A stretch of 64,000 bases of DNA from Candidatus Enterocloster excrementipullorum (GCA_019119575.1 DWWT01000034.1:37280-101279); one strand, 5' to 3'; counted from the stretch's first letter, positions 35,940 to 45,538 are shown. Notes: generated by a model from the sequence alone, not told the origin. Numbers and translations are program-made.

Positions 35940-36776
35940 ATGCTGGAAGAACTCTACAAAAATTATAAAGAATGTTTATCTAAGTCTGATCACAAAATTT
36001 TTTCTTATCTTCTGGAACACGAACAGGAAATCCACGCCATCACTGCGGAAGATCTGTCTCATACGCTGGGAATCAGTACCGCGACCATTTCACGGTTCTG
36101 GTCAAAGATTGGTTTTAAGAATTTAAAAGAGTTAAAACGGGCTCTCTACAAAAATCAAGAGGCCACCCCTTTCAGCCGCATGAACGCGGCTTTAAGCCAG
36201 TGGCATGAAAGCGGCATTTCGCCGGACATGCTCCTTCACCGCATCTCCGTTCAGACAGAGCGAACTTTCCAAGTAGTAAAACCAGAGCAGCTGGATCAGG
36301 CAGCGCATTTTTTAATCAAAGCTCGCCAGGTTTATTTTTTCGCGCCGGATGCTTCCCATGGCCTGGGCAGTATTTTGGAATATCGAATGCTTCGCCTGGG
36401 AATACGTCTGATATCGCTTCCCGCCGGTTCCCAAATTTATGATGCCATGGTTAATCTGCAGCACGGAGACCTTGTCCTTCTTTTTGGTTATTCCCGTCTT
36501 TTAACAGAAGTCCAGATTCTCCTCTCCTACAGCCGCAAGGCAGGATACGAAACCATCCTATTTACAGACCTCATTGCAAATGATCTGCTCTCTCAGGCGA
36601 ATCTTGTCCTATACAGCTGTCGCGGAGAACCCAACGACTATCACTCCATGGTGGTGCCCATGATGCTTTTGGATCTGCTTATTATGAAAACCAGTCAGGC
36701 CTTGGGCGGCGGACTAGATAAAGCGAAGCATCTGCAGAAGCTGCGCGGGGAATATGGAGGAATGCTGCGGCGATAA
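35940..36776 (+). CDS. RpiR/MurR-family regulator with SIS domain
   Basis: Regulator of 278 residues. The N-terminal HTH (about 1-75) includes ITAEDLSHTLGISTATISRFWSKIGFKNLKEL. The C-terminal SIS domain (about 115-245) has VYFFAPDASHGLGSILEYRML and LVLLFGYSRLLTEV. SIS domains of this family sense phosphorylated sugars. It is divergent from the importer/isomerase/PHP operon, so it is the likely local controller. GGAGG lies 12 bases before the ATG, slightly long. Confidence 0.87.
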   Translation: MLEELYKNYKECLSKSDHKIFSYLLEHEQEIHAITAEDLSHTLGISTATISRFWSKIGFKNLKELKRALYKNQEATPFSRMNAALSQWHESGISPDMLLHRISVQTERTFQVVKPEQLDQAAHFLIKARQVYFFAPDASHGLGSILEYRMLRLGIRLISLPAGSQIYDAMVNLQHGDLVLLFGYSRLLTEVQILLSYSRKAGYETILFTDLIANDLLSQANLVLYSCRGEPNDYHSMVVPMMLLDLLIMKTSQALGGGLDKAKHLQKLRGEYGGMLRR

Positions 36777-36855
36777 GGCACGTAAAAGCGAATACAGCGC
36801 AGGAATATCCATAAAATACTCCAATACGCATAACCAAGAAAACTAAAAATTTAGA

Positions 36856-36897
36856 AGACGGCAAATACCGCTCTGCGAAGATGCGGCACCGCCGTCT
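36856..36897 (-). terminator. Terminator of the repeat lipoprotein gene, possibly bidirectional
   Basis: AGACGGC (36856-36862) pairs with GCCGTCT (36891-36897) and an inner CCGC/GCGG pair lies within. The minus-strand read ends in TAAATTTTTAGTTTTC. The same hairpin could stop the convergent RpiR gene. Confidence 0.55.
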
Positions 36898-36970
36898 ATA
36901 TGACACATTATAATGCCCGGGTAATTGTCAGCTTACCATTAGAATATAAATGCAGCATAGCTTCCATCCA

Positions 36971-37786
36971 TCACCGAACTCCCACAGCTGTGATCGTCCG
37001 CCCGGTCAGGCTTCCCTCATAGATAACCGTGATGGTATCGCCCACCTGCACATCCGCAAACGCTCCCTCGCCCTCAAAGGCAAAGAAAGTATTGGCCGGA
37101 TCCGCTGTGTCCAGAACGACATGGTTGGCATCTACCTCCGCGACCTCGCCTGTAAGCGTATAAATAGAAGCATCCTCTGTGCCCATAGCATCTGCTGTCA
37201 CAATCCGCGTAATCACGGGCAGATCCTCCGTGTCCTCCAGGTCTCCATAATAGGTAACTTCAGCCTCTGCACCTGCATTCAGTCCGCCCTCCGTTACCTG
37301 CTGGCCAATCAGGGTATTGAACGTATAGGTACCGTCCTCTGTCTCCAATGTCAAAGTTCCGTCTCCCACTTCACTGATCGTGCCATTGATAACTTCATCC
37401 GCAAGGCCTTCTTCTGTCTCCTCCGCAGCAGATACAAGCACTTCAATCTCCAGAGCCGGTGTCGTATCATCGGAAAGCGCAGCGACATCGTACGTAACCT
37501 CAACTTCATCGCCTACGCCAACGGCCTCGGCGCCTGTAACTTCCGCATCGGATATATCAAACTTCCGCTCGGTTCCCTCTGCGTCCGCCACAGTAACCAC
37601 AAACTCCTCAACCACATTCACCGAACCGTCAAAATAGTCTACTTCCACATCCTCAGCTTCCGTTTCCTCAGAAGTCCCCTGCGTGGTCTCCTCGCTCTGC
37701 GCAGTAGTCTCCTCTGTCTGTGAGGAGCACGCCGTCACGCCCAGAACCAGAGCCATAACTGCAATTGCCAAATACGATTTCTTCAT
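36971..37786 (-). CDS. Exported lipoprotein with three tandem beta modules
   Basis: A 271-residue lipoprotein: signal peptide with lipobox VTAC (about Cys20) and an acidic Thr/Glu linker. Three modules of about 70 residues follow, each of the form G-V-EV-----V-L-T-DG-Y-F ending in a VGDEVEVTYD, AGAEAEVTYYG or VGDTITVIYEG strand. The repeat looks like an OB-fold or DUF-type beta domain. I do not recognise a named family. The protein is strikingly acidic, with few Lys or Arg after the signal. The start at 37786 has AGGAG; the longest frame (37828) does not. It stands alone between two terminators or gaps. Confidence 0.75.
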   Translation of the reverse strand: MKKSYLAIAVMALVLGVTACSSQTEETTAQSEETTQGTSEETEAEDVEVDYFDGSVNVVEEFVVTVADAEGTERKFDISDAEVTGAEAVGVGDEVEVTYDVAALSDDTTPALEIEVLVSAAEETEEGLADEVINGTISEVGDGTLTLETEDGTYTFNTLIGQQVTEGGLNAGAEAEVTYYGDLEDTEDLPVITRIVTADAMGTEDASIYTLTGEVAEVDANHVVLDTADPANTFFAFEGEGAFADVQVGDTITVIYEGSLTGRTITAVGVR

Positions 37787-38069
37787 AACAATCTCCTCTT
37801 CTCTTTCACGATCTGCCTGGGCATACACGCTCAGGCTGCTGCCGCTCCGGAGCGAACACGTTTCATGCCCGTTCTAAAACCGCCGCATACGTTACATAAT
37901 ACTACGAAATTCATGTTTTTACTATGTCTTTTTTTTAAAAATTTCATTAAAACCATAAAAAACAGCTCCTTTTTGGCCAAAACTTTCCTTATGTCTCTTA
38001 TTTTTACTCCAGAACACATTCCCGCCATGCAAATTCCGCCGCTATCTGTTTCTTTTTATAATCTATTAC

Positions 38070-39065
38070 TTACTCCTCAATCATAGGAAGCCGCTCCTCC
38101 TGCCTCTCCCGTTTTCTCTGTCTGAGCCAGCAGATCAGCAAAACGGCCGCTCCGGCGGCAATTCCAAGCAGTCCTGCCGCAACTGTCAGCACAAAGCCGC
38201 TCCGCACCCAATACCATAAGGGGCCATTTTCCGCTTCCTGCGGAGCAGCAGTCTCTTTCACGCGCTCCTCCGAAGGTTCTAGAAAGACGGATGTTTCCTC
38301 TACCGGCTCATACTCTGTCCGAAGTTCATAAACAGACGGCTCCTGCCAGAGAACCTCCCCTTCATAGACCGCCTCATAATCCCGAAGCAGCTTCTCTCCG
38401 CTGACAGTTGCCTGACGGCAGATCTGACCTGTCTCATCCACATACTCCTCTCCCGCCCATTCCAGTGCCGAAAGACGGTACGCTTCCGGCAAAAGTCCCA
38501 GGGTTCGAAGAAGCGCTTCCCCCCACAGATCCGCCCGCTCCGCCTCCGCAGCATCAATCACAAGGCCGCCCAGCTCGTATTCCCGCGCACCGTACGCGTG
38601 GAAGGTGACCGGCACGGAAAAGCTGTCGTCCCATCTCTCAGACAAAACCTGCATCTCCTTCATCATCAGCAGGCCCTGAGCCATTTCTCCCGTCTCTTCC
38701 TCACGTACAGTGATGGATTCCGGGATTCTCTCCGCCCCCTCTACACCATCGTAGCGCATCCGCCGCGCCACATGCCTGCTTACTCGTTTTCCTGGAATCT
38801 CCGTCACATTCCAATCTTTGAGACGGTATTCTGTCCCCTGCTCATCCATCCAGGAAGCAGGAGGATCGGCAGCCGTATCCAGTTCCTCTTCGTCAAGCTG
38901 CCTCGTTATGACCAGGTTCCGGGCATTCCCGTCCTGCCGTTCCTGGGCCGCATAGGCCCGTCCGCAGCTCCAAAAAAGACACAGTTCCATCATCAAAAGC
39001 AAAAAAACTGCACATTTTACCCCAGCTGCGTTTTCCTTCCATTTTCCGCATATCCACTTTCTCAT
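38070..39065 (-). CDS. Exported single-pass membrane protein of unknown function
   Basis: A 331-residue protein with a cleavable-looking signal (VFLLLMMELCLFWSCGRAYAA), an outer domain of about 230 residues and a C-terminal membrane helix (SGFVLTVAAGLLGIAAGAAVLLICW) followed by a basic tail. This type I topology puts the main domain outside. The outer domain has a repeat-poor, charged beta-type sequence with no motif I can name. The start at 39065 has GGAGGG seven bases upstream, with the promoter at 39104-39132. It may monitor or build the cell surface; no function can be claimed. Confidence 0.7.
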   Translation of the reverse strand: MRKWICGKWKENAAGVKCAVFLLLMMELCLFWSCGRAYAAQERQDGNARNLVITRQLDEEELDTAADPPASWMDEQGTEYRLKDWNVTEIPGKRVSRHVARRMRYDGVEGAERIPESITVREEETGEMAQGLLMMKEMQVLSERWDDSFSVPVTFHAYGAREYELGGLVIDAAEAERADLWGEALLRTLGLLPEAYRLSALEWAGEEYVDETGQICRQATVSGEKLLRDYEAVYEGEVLWQEPSVYELRTEYEPVEETSVFLEPSEERVKETAAPQEAENGPLWYWVRSGFVLTVAAGLLGIAAGAAVLLICWLRQRKRERQEERLPMIEE

Positions 39066-39103
39066 AGACGCTCCCTCCATTCCCAGCGGTCACGGCAGAC
39101 GGA

Positions 39104-39132
39104 AATATATTCTGATATTGTAAAATTGTCAA
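39104..39132 (-). promoter_or_regulatory. Sigma-A promoter of the exported membrane protein gene
   Basis: TTGACA (39127-39132), 17-base spacer and TATATT (39104-39109) on the minus strand, about 40 bases before the ATG at 39065. Confidence 0.75.
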
Positions 39133-39378
39133 TGTGCTCGGATTTGCAATTCATGGGAAATACGGTATCCGGAACGGATACCCGCTCCTGTGCGCAGCAC
39201 AGTCAGACGGCCGGAATGGCCCTATCTGTGAGTAGTATTATATCGAATTCTGCGGGCAGATGCAAGAGAAAACATAAAAAACTGACGTGCCTTCCATTTG
39301 CGTGGAAAGAGAAGAGCTCTCGGCTCGAACCGCAGGCATCCGAGAATGATCATCCATTTTATTTTTGAGGATAAATCC
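39133..39378. other. Gene-free spacer
   Basis: Between the promoter above and the terminator of the amino-acid importer I see no credible gene. Short frames on either strand lack ribosome sites, and one GGTTCGAG-like tract near 39310 does not form a tRNA. Confidence 0.4.
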
Positions 39379-39414
39379 AAGGGCCATACCTCCTTTACAG
39401 ACAGTATGGCCCTT
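39379..39414 (-). terminator. Terminator of the amino-acid importer operon
   Basis: AAGGGCCATAC (39379-39389) pairs perfectly with GTATGGCCCTT (39404-39414). The minus-strand tail is GGATTTATCC, a poor U-run, so termination may be partial. Confidence 0.6.
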
Positions 39415-39467
39415 CCTTATCACTCTATGCATCTGTATTTGCAGCAGTCCGGACGGCGGATATCTTC

Positions 39468-40238
39468 TCACCCGTTCAGCACCGCGCCGTACCGCCCCAA
39501 AAAGCTCTTGGTCCGCTCATTATCCGAGGCGAAAATCTGCTCCGGCGTCCCTTCCTCCACGATGACGCCGTCCGCCATGAAGATCACCCGATGGGAGATG
39601 TCCTTGGCAAATGCCATCTCGTGCGTCACAATCACCATGGCAATGTCCAGATCCGCCAATGATTTGATCACCTTGAGCACCTCCCCGGTAAGCTCCGGAT
39701 CCAGGGCGGAGGTTGGCTCATCAAAAAACAAAATCTTGGGGTTTAGGGCCAATGCCCTTGCAATAGCCACCCGCTGGCACTGGCCGCCGGAGAGCTGGCA
39801 GGGATAGGCATCCGCCTTATCCGCAAGCCCCATCTTTCCGAGAAGCTCCATGGCCTCCCGCCTTGCTTCCTCCTTGTTTTTCTTCTGGACGTGAACCGGC
39901 GCATCCATGACATTTTTCAGCACGGAAAAATGGGGAAACAGGTTGAAATTCTGAAACACCAGTCCATACTGGCTCTGAATCTCTTTCAGCTCTCTCTTCG
40001 GCGCATACGATACCCTTCCGTCCTGGCCGGCCCAGACAGCCTTCTTTCCCAGATAGACCACCTCGCCCCCATCCAATGTCTCCAGCATGGTAGCGCAGCG
40101 AAGCAGGGTTGACTTTCCGGAACCCGAAGGGCCGATAATCGAGAGGATCTCCCCTTCTTCCACTTCCAGAGAAATATCCTTGATGACCGGAAGATCGCCG
40201 AATGATTTTTCCACATGATTTAATTCCAAGACCTTCAT
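39468..40238 (-). CDS. Polar amino-acid ABC importer ATPase
   Basis: GlnQ/HisP-type ATPase of 256 residues. Walker A is GPSGSGKST, the signature is LSGGQCQR, Walker B is [14 protein letters not shown], and the switch is [10 protein letters not shown]. The start at 40238 has AGGAGG ten bases upstream. The longer frame (40292) would overlap the permease gene. Together with the next two genes it forms a complete one-permease importer. Confidence 0.9.
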   Translation of the reverse strand: MKVLELNHVEKSFGDLPVIKDISLEVEEGEILSIIGPSGSGKSTLLRCATMLETLDGGEVVYLGKKAVWAGQDGRVSYAPKRELKEIQSQYGLVFQNFNLFPHFSVLKNVMDAPVHVQKKNKEEARREAMELLGKMGLADKADAYPCQLSGGQCQRVAIARALALNPKILFFDEPTSALDPELTGEVLKVIKSLADLDIAMVIVTHEMAFAKDISHRVIFMADGVIVEEGTPEQIFASDNERTKSFLGRYGAVLNG

Positions 40239-40258
40239 AATCCCCAAACCTCCTGCTC

Positions 40259-40918
40259 TTACCGGTAATAATCCAGTTTTTTCTCGATCCACTCCATGAC
40301 GACGGCCACCACCAGATTAAATATGTAATAGAACAGGCCCGCCGCCACAAAAGGAATCATATTGGTCTGGGAAGCCGCCAGCGCCTTTGCGATGGAAAAC
40401 ATCTCCGCCACGCTCAATGTAAATGCCAGGGAGGTATCCTTTACCAGTGTGATCACCTCGTTGGTCACAGAGGGAAGGATTCTCTTAATCACCTGCGGAA
40501 GAATGATCTTGAAAAATGTCTGGATCCGGCTGTAGCCCAAAATATAGGCAGCCTCATATTGTCCGGCCGGCATGGACTGTATGCCGCTCCGGTAAATCTC
40601 CGCAAAATAGGCGGCATAATTGATGGAAAATCCGATAAATGTGGCCCAAAGCCGGTAGCTGGTGCCAACCCGTATGCCAAAAAGATAGTACGGCCCAAAA
40701 TATACCACCATTAGCTGCAGCATCAGCGGCGTCCCGCGCATCACGGATATATAGACCTTCACAATTGTCTGAAGGACTTTGTTCCGGGACATACGCCCGA
40801 AAGCAACCACCAGCCCCAGAGGGAGGGAGACAATCAGCGTCACCACAAATATCTGGATGCTGATTCCCATTCCCCCCGCCAGCTGCATGACCATCTGCTG
40901 GATTGACATTTTACCCAT
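40259..40918 (-). CDS. Polar amino-acid ABC importer permease
   Basis: HisM/GlnP-type permease of 219 residues with about five membrane helices and an EAA loop ([22 protein letters not shown]). It probably forms a homodimer. It lies 27 bases after the binding-protein gene and 20 bases before the ATPase gene. A start three codons later (40909) is also possible. Confidence 0.88.
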   Translation of the reverse strand: MGKMSIQQMVMQLAGGMGISIQIFVVTLIVSLPLGLVVAFGRMSRNKVLQTIVKVYISVMRGTPLMLQLMVVYFGPYYLFGIRVGTSYRLWATFIGFSINYAAYFAEIYRSGIQSMPAGQYEAAYILGYSRIQTFFKIILPQVIKRILPSVTNEVITLVKDTSLAFTLSVAEMFSIAKALAASQTNMIPFVAAGLFYYIFNLVVAVVMEWIEKKLDYYR

Positions 40919-40945
40919 TTCTCCATACCTGCCTTTAGTTCTCTC

Positions 40946-41869
40946 TTATTTTCCGATCGTAGTCACGTCCTCGCCGAACCACTTCTCAGATATTTCTGTC
41001 AGCGTTCCGTCCGCCGCCATCTCCTCCAGAGCTGCCTGCACCTGATCTCTCAGCTCCGTGTTGCCTTTCTTAAATCCAACGCCATATTCCTCCGCAGACA
41101 GGGTATCCTCCAGGATAACAAAATCCGCATTTCTCTGCTGAATCTGATATCCGGCCACGATCACGTCCATGGCGATGGCGTCCACCGCTCCCTGCTCCAG
41201 ATCCATGAAAGCCGTATTGTAATCCGCCGTCGTGAGAAGCTGAGCAAAGGTCGCTGTCAGATCAGGAACCGCCTGCAGCGCGGCCTCCGCGGAAGAATCC
41301 ACCTGGCATTCCACAACCTTTCCCGCCAGATCCGCCTGGCTCTCAATACCGGAATCCGCCGCCACAACAAAGACCTGCGTGTTCTCCATATAGGGCTCTG
41401 TCCAGGTGTAATCATCCTCCCGCCCCGTCATGGTAAATCCGTTCCAGATGCAGTCAATGTTTCCTGACTCCAGCTCCATATCCTTGGAATCCCAGGCAAT
41501 GGGCTGCGGCACAAATTCCCGTCCCAGGCGCGATGCCACCTCCTGCGCCAGCTCCAGATCAAAGCCGGTAAATTCTCCGTCATCTCCAATAAAGCCCATA
41601 GGCGGGAAATCCTGGTCAAATCCCACAATAAACGTGCCGCCCTGGCTCTCTTCCCCGGACGCCTCCGACGTCCCGGCCTCGCTTTCATCCTCTGCCTCCG
41701 CGGATGCATCCGCATCCTGGACAGGCGCGTCCGCCGCAGTTGTCTCGGCCGCGGTTGTCTCCGCCGCAGCTGTCTCCGCTGCGGTTGTCTCCTCCGCGCC
41801 GCCTGCGCAGGCCGCCAGGGAAAGAACCATTACGGATGCCATCGCCGCACATAAAATTCTCTTTTTCAT
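40946..41869 (-). CDS. Polar amino-acid ABC importer binding lipoprotein
   Basis: A 307-residue lipoprotein with lipobox SLAAC (about Cys20) and a long linker made of ETTAA repeats (about residues 24-70). A family 3 binding domain follows, with FIVGFDQDFPPMGFIGDDGEFTGFDLELAQEV; this entry is given in parts: GFDQDFPPMGF and FTGFDLELAQE. The second lobe has DAIAMDVIVAGYQ. These proteins bind polar amino acids; the FDxDxPPMGF form is common in cystine, glutamine and His/Arg importers, so the ligand is open. AGGAGG precedes the ATG. Confidence 0.88.
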   Translation of the reverse strand: MKKRILCAAMASVMVLSLAACAGGAEETTAAETAAAETTAAETTAADAPVQDADASAEAEDESEAGTSEASGEESQGGTFIVGFDQDFPPMGFIGDDGEFTGFDLELAQEVASRLGREFVPQPIAWDSKDMELESGNIDCIWNGFTMTGREDDYTWTEPYMENTQVFVVAADSGIESQADLAGKVVECQVDSSAEAALQAVPDLTATFAQLLTTADYNTAFMDLEQGAVDAIAMDVIVAGYQIQQRNADFVILEDTLSAEEYGVGFKKGNTELRDQVQAALEEMAADGTLTEISEKWFGEDVTTIGK

Positions 41870-41922
41870 AATAATCCTCCTCACAGTCACGTTATAAGAC
41901 CCGTTTGTTTTGACACGCTATC

Positions 41923-41951
41923 ATATTAGCATAATAAAGTGCTCATGTAAA
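41923..41951 (-). promoter_or_regulatory. Sigma-A promoter of the amino-acid importer operon
   Basis: TTTACA (41946-41951), 17-base spacer and TAATAT (41923-41928) on the minus strand, about 55 bases before the binding-protein start. Confidence 0.65.
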
Positions 41952-41963
41952 GAGAAATCTGCG

Positions 41964-43268
41964 CTACCCCAGCCAACCGCGGTCAAAGCAGAATCCCAGC
42001 AGGGCAGTGATACCCTCTGTCACAGGAAATGCCAGCCAGACTCCGGTCATGCCCCACAGACCAGACATCATGAGCGCGGCGGGAATAATGAGAATCAGAC
42101 CGCGGAGCAGTGAGACTACATGGGCGGGAATCACCATCTCCACGGAAGTAAAATATGTGGACAAAATGATATTGTACCCCATAAACAGGGAGGCCGTAAA
42201 ATACAGCTTAAGCCCCTTCACCGCAATCTCCTGCAGCTCGCTGTTATTCTCACTGTTGAAAATCCCGGCGATGGGATCTGCCCCCAAAAAGATTCCCGCG
42301 TAGAGGATGCAGGACAAAACCGCCATGGAGCCAACTGCCCATACCAGATACGAGCGCTGGGTTCTTTTATTGTTCCGTCCATACTCCCTGCTCACCAAAG
42401 GCTGAATTCCCTGCGCAATTCCCGTATACACGGCGGCGATCACAAGAGAGATGTTGGCCACCACGCCGTAGGCCGCAACCCCGGTATTCCCGGTAAGCCT
42501 GAGAATAATACCGTTGAACACAATAATCACAATGCCTGAGGACATCTGCGCCAAAAGGGAGGGAAATCCCAGGGCCAGGTTGTTCTTCACATGAACCGCT
42601 CCCAGGCCTGTCTTTACCGCGTGGAAGCCCTTGGATGCCTTCAGCCAGTGGGGCGCCATGATTGCAATTCCGATCACCGGCGCCAGGCCCGTGGCCAGGA
42701 CAGCGCCGAAAATTCCCATTTTCATCGGAAACATAAACACATAGTCCAGAACAATATTGGAAAGGCTTCCTCCGGCCGTAGCCGCCATGGACAGCTGCGG
42801 ATTCCCGTCATTGCGCACAAAACACACCAAAATATCATTCAATATGAAGGCCGGGGAAAACAGGAGAAGCACCTTCATATACGTATTGGACATAGCGAGC
42901 ACTTCCTGATCTGCCCCCAGGATAACCGCCAGATTCTCTGAAAAGAAGAGCCCCAGCCCTACAAACAGCACGCAGAAGCCGGCCGCCATATACAGAGTGT
43001 TGGTAAACATTTCATCCGCCTCCCGGTGGCCTCCCCGGCTCTTGCAGATGGAATACCGGGTGGCGCCGCCCATTCCCAGCATGAGCCCGGTTCCGTGAAT
43101 AAAATTGTAAACCGGTATGGCTAGATTTAGAGCCGCAAGGCCGTTGGTTCCCAAACTCTGGGACACAAAAAAAGTGTCCGCCAAAATATAACAGGAAAGG
43201 GCCAGCATTCCCGCCACGCTTAACAGCGTATATCTGGCAAACTCCCGGACGGATCCTGTCTGTTCCAT
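41964..43268 (-). CDS. MATE-family efflux transporter
   Basis: MATE exporter of 434 residues with 12 predicted membrane helices in two similar halves. N-half features are MLALSCYILADTFFVSQSLGTNGLAALNLAIP, given here as SCYILADTFFVSQ and LGTNGLAALNL; the C-half has AAVYTGIAQGIQPLVS. Members extrude cationic drugs or metabolites using Na+ or H+. The start at 43268 has GGAGG seven bases upstream; the longest frame adds a charged, non-family leader. The substrate is unknown. Confidence 0.88.
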   Translation of the reverse strand: MEQTGSVREFARYTLLSVAGMLALSCYILADTFFVSQSLGTNGLAALNLAIPVYNFIHGTGLMLGMGGATRYSICKSRGGHREADEMFTNTLYMAAGFCVLFVGLGLFFSENLAVILGADQEVLAMSNTYMKVLLLFSPAFILNDILVCFVRNDGNPQLSMAATAGGSLSNIVLDYVFMFPMKMGIFGAVLATGLAPVIGIAIMAPHWLKASKGFHAVKTGLGAVHVKNNLALGFPSLLAQMSSGIVIIVFNGIILRLTGNTGVAAYGVVANISLVIAAVYTGIAQGIQPLVSREYGRNNKRTQRSYLVWAVGSMAVLSCILYAGIFLGADPIAGIFNSENNSELQEIAVKGLKLYFTASLFMGYNIILSTYFTSVEMVIPAHVVSLLRGLILIIPAALMMSGLWGMTGVWLAFPVTEGITALLGFCFDRGWLG

Positions 43269-43473
43269 TTTCTTTTCCTCCTCAGCATTCAAATGCCGCC
43301 GCGCTTTGATGCGTGTTCTTCTGGTTTCTTCGCGAAAAGAAAAGCGCTGATATTTTGTATCTCCAAGGCCTACTGATACAAAATCCAACGCTTATTTACC
43401 CGGCGGCAAATTATCTCTTGTTTTTTCCGCTATTAAGAATAGCAAATAGAACGGTTTCCGTCAAGCGGTTTTC

Positions 43474-44229
43474 CTACAGAGTGCCCAAAAATGCATTCCC
43501 GCCATCTGCGCGCCCCGCTTCGCGGCATCTTGGGGCATCGTCCTCCAGAATATCCATTACCTGCGCAAGGTCCTTTATCACAAAATCCGGCCGCACGTCA
43601 TCCGGGAGGGGCTTTCGCTGAGGATTATACCAGCACGTATGGCATCCCGTCCCCTGGCCTCCCCGGATATCGGAGGACAGGGAATCCCCTATTAACAGCA
43701 TCCGGTTCGGATCCGCCTCCGGAATCCTGGCAAAGCAGTAATCAAAATATGCCTTCTGCGGCTTCTGGCTCCCCGCATCCTCGGACACGAAAATCCCCTT
43801 CATATACTTATCCAGGCCGGACAATGCCAGGCGCTTGTACTGGGTGGAGGATGTGCCGTTGGTCACAATGTAGAGCGCGTACCGCTCCTGCAGCCATGCG
43901 CAGAGCCTGTCGGCGCCGTCCACAAGAAAGGCCGTGCCGTCCAGGCAGCTGCGGTAAAAGTCTTCCGCTTCCCTTCCATCCGCCTTCTTTCCCAGGCTCT
44001 CAAAAAAGCTTACAAAGCGCTCCGTCACAAGCCTCTCTTTGGAAATCTCCCCCCGCTCAAAAGCCTTCCAATAGCCCTCGTTGATTCTGTGATACGCCTC
44101 CAGGTACTCCGGCAGGGGCTCGATTCCAAAATGCTCCAGAAGCCTGCGTATTCCCAGCGCCTCGGATCGGTTAAAATCCAGAAGGGTGCCGTCCACATCG
44201 AGAAGAATTACATCAAACCGTCTCCCCAT
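43474..44229 (-). CDS. HAD hydrolase, YjjG-like (nucleotidase-type)
   Basis: HAD-superfamily phosphatase of 251 residues. Motif I is LLDVDGTLLDF, motif II is YIVTNGTSSTQ, motif III Lys is in QKPQKAYF, and motif IV is MLLIGDSLSSDIRGG. The C1 cap (about 20-95) and overall form match the YjjG nucleotidases that clear non-canonical pyrimidine nucleotides. It follows pyrC with a 17-base overlap, which fits a pyrimidine connection. The start at 44229 has AGGAGG five bases upstream. Confidence 0.82.
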   Translation of the reverse strand: MGRRFDVILLDVDGTLLDFNRSEALGIRRLLEHFGIEPLPEYLEAYHRINEGYWKAFERGEISKERLVTERFVSFFESLGKKADGREAEDFYRSCLDGTAFLVDGADRLCAWLQERYALYIVTNGTSSTQYKRLALSGLDKYMKGIFVSEDAGSQKPQKAYFDYCFARIPEADPNRMLLIGDSLSSDIRGGQGTGCHTCWYNPQRKPLPDDVRPDFVIKDLAQVMDILEDDAPRCREAGRADGGNAFLGTL

Positions 44230-45538
44230 TTTGTCCTCCTGTTCGCCGCTCTTCCGCATAAACCTCCCAGCCTGCGCAGATTGTGCGCACCACGCATCCC
44301 GTAAGCGTCTGTCCCACAAAGGGGCTGTTGGCAGACTTGGATACAAAATCCTTCACCGTCCACCGGGCATCCGGATCAAACAGCACCAGATCCGCAGGAG
44401 CGCCCGCAGCCAAGCTGCCTGCCTCCAGCCGGTACAGACGCGCGGGATTTGTACTCATCTTTTTCATCAGCTCCAGAAGCGTCAGGTGTCCCGGCTTCAC
44501 CAGATACGTGATTCCCAGAGCCAGCGCCGTCTCCAGCCCAATGATTCCGCTGGGCGCCTCTGTTAGGGGACGCGCCTTTTCCTCCGCACTGTGAGGCGCG
44601 TGATCCGTGGCGATCATGTCAATGGTCCCGTCCTTTAAGCCCTCAATCAGCATCTGCCGGTCCCGCTCTGTCCGCAGAGGCGGATTCATCTTGGCCAGGG
44701 AACCATGGGCAAGCACCGCATCCTCCGTCAGCGCGAAATGGTGGGGGGTAACCTCGGCCCACACCTGAGCCCCCAGCTTCTTTGCCAGGCGCACCATCTC
44801 CACGGCAGGGCCGGAGCTGATGTGCTGAATATCGATTCGTGCTCCGGTGTCAAGCGCGATCATGCAGTCCCGGGCCACCAGGGAATTTTCCGCCAGGGCC
44901 GGAGAACCATAGATCCCCAGCCGGTCGGAAACCGCCCCGTGATTGATTCCATTCTCCTTAATAAAGGTTTTGTCTTCCTCATGGAAGCTGAGAACAGTAT
45001 CCAGGCGGGCCGCCTCTTCCATCGCGCGGCGCACAAAGGCCCCGTCCATGAGAGGAATACCGTCATCCGTAAATCCGGCAGCTCCGGCAGCCAGAAGTCC
45101 CTCCATATCCGTGAGTTCTTTTCCCTGAAATCCCTTGGATATGGCCGCGCAGGACAGCACCCGGATCCCGGTTTTTCTTCCCTTTTCCAGCACATACTCC
45201 AATGTTTCCCGGTTATCCGCAATCGGCTTTGTATTTGCCATGCATACCACCGTCGTGAATCCTCCCCGAGCTGCTGCCCGGGCGCCTGTCTCTATATCCT
45301 CTTTATAGGTAAATCCAGGGTCACGGAAATGGACATGGACATCGACCAGACCAGGGGCTGCGGCCAGTCCCCGCCCGTCGATCACACGGCAGTTTTCCTC
45401 TCCGGCCTGCCTGGCTGCCTCCCGGCCCAGACCGACCGGCCGGGTCTCCCGAATCCGTTCCCCTTCTATGACAATGTCTCCCACCGCATCCCGGCCCGCC
45501 GCCGGATCCAATATTCTTGCTCCCTCAATGATCAGCAC
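44213..45538 (-). CDS. pyrC: Dihydroorotase
   Basis: Amidohydrolase of 441 residues for the third step of pyrimidine synthesis. The HxH metal motif is VDVHVHFRDPG, the substrate motif is VCMANTKPI, and the catalytic Asp is in ATDHAPHS. This is the class I (PyrC/allantoinase-like) form. The start is GTG at 45538, eight bases after GGAGG; an upstream ATG (45601) has a less family-like leader. No other pyr gene is in the window apart from the adjacent YjjG-like phosphatase. Confidence 0.9.
   Translation of the reverse strand: MLIIEGARILDPAAGRDAVGDIVIEGERIRETRPVGLGREAARQAGEENCRVIDGRGLAAAPGLVDVHVHFRDPGFTYKEDIETGARAAARGGFTTVVCMANTKPIADNRETLEYVLEKGRKTGIRVLSCAAISKGFQGKELTDMEGLLAAGAAGFTDDGIPLMDGAFVRRAMEEAARLDTVLSFHEEDKTFIKENGINHGAVSDRLGIYGSPALAENSLVARDCMIALDTGARIDIQHISSGPAVEMVRLAKKLGAQVWAEVTPHHFALTEDAVLAHGSLAKMNPPLRTERDRQMLIEGLKDGTIDMIATDHAPHSAEEKARPLTEAPSGIIGLETALALGITYLVKPGHLTLLELMKKMSTNPARLYRLEAGSLAAGAPADLVLFDPDARWTVKDFVSKSANSPFVGQTLTGCVVRTICAGWEVYAEERRTGGQNGETV

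Noticed and set aside
39290..39345. GGTTCGAG-like tract suggesting a tRNA on the minus strand
   Set aside because: The flanking bases do not form a T stem and no acceptor or anticodon arm can be drawn.
41660..41800. Repetitive DNA at 41.7 kb that could look like a short tandem array
   Set aside because: It encodes the ETTAA linker of the binding lipoprotein; units are codon repeats in frame, not a CRISPR or mobile repeat.
43430..43475. AACGG / CCGTT arms near 43.45 kb as a terminator
   Set aside because: The arms are short, the loop would be tiny and no U-run follows.
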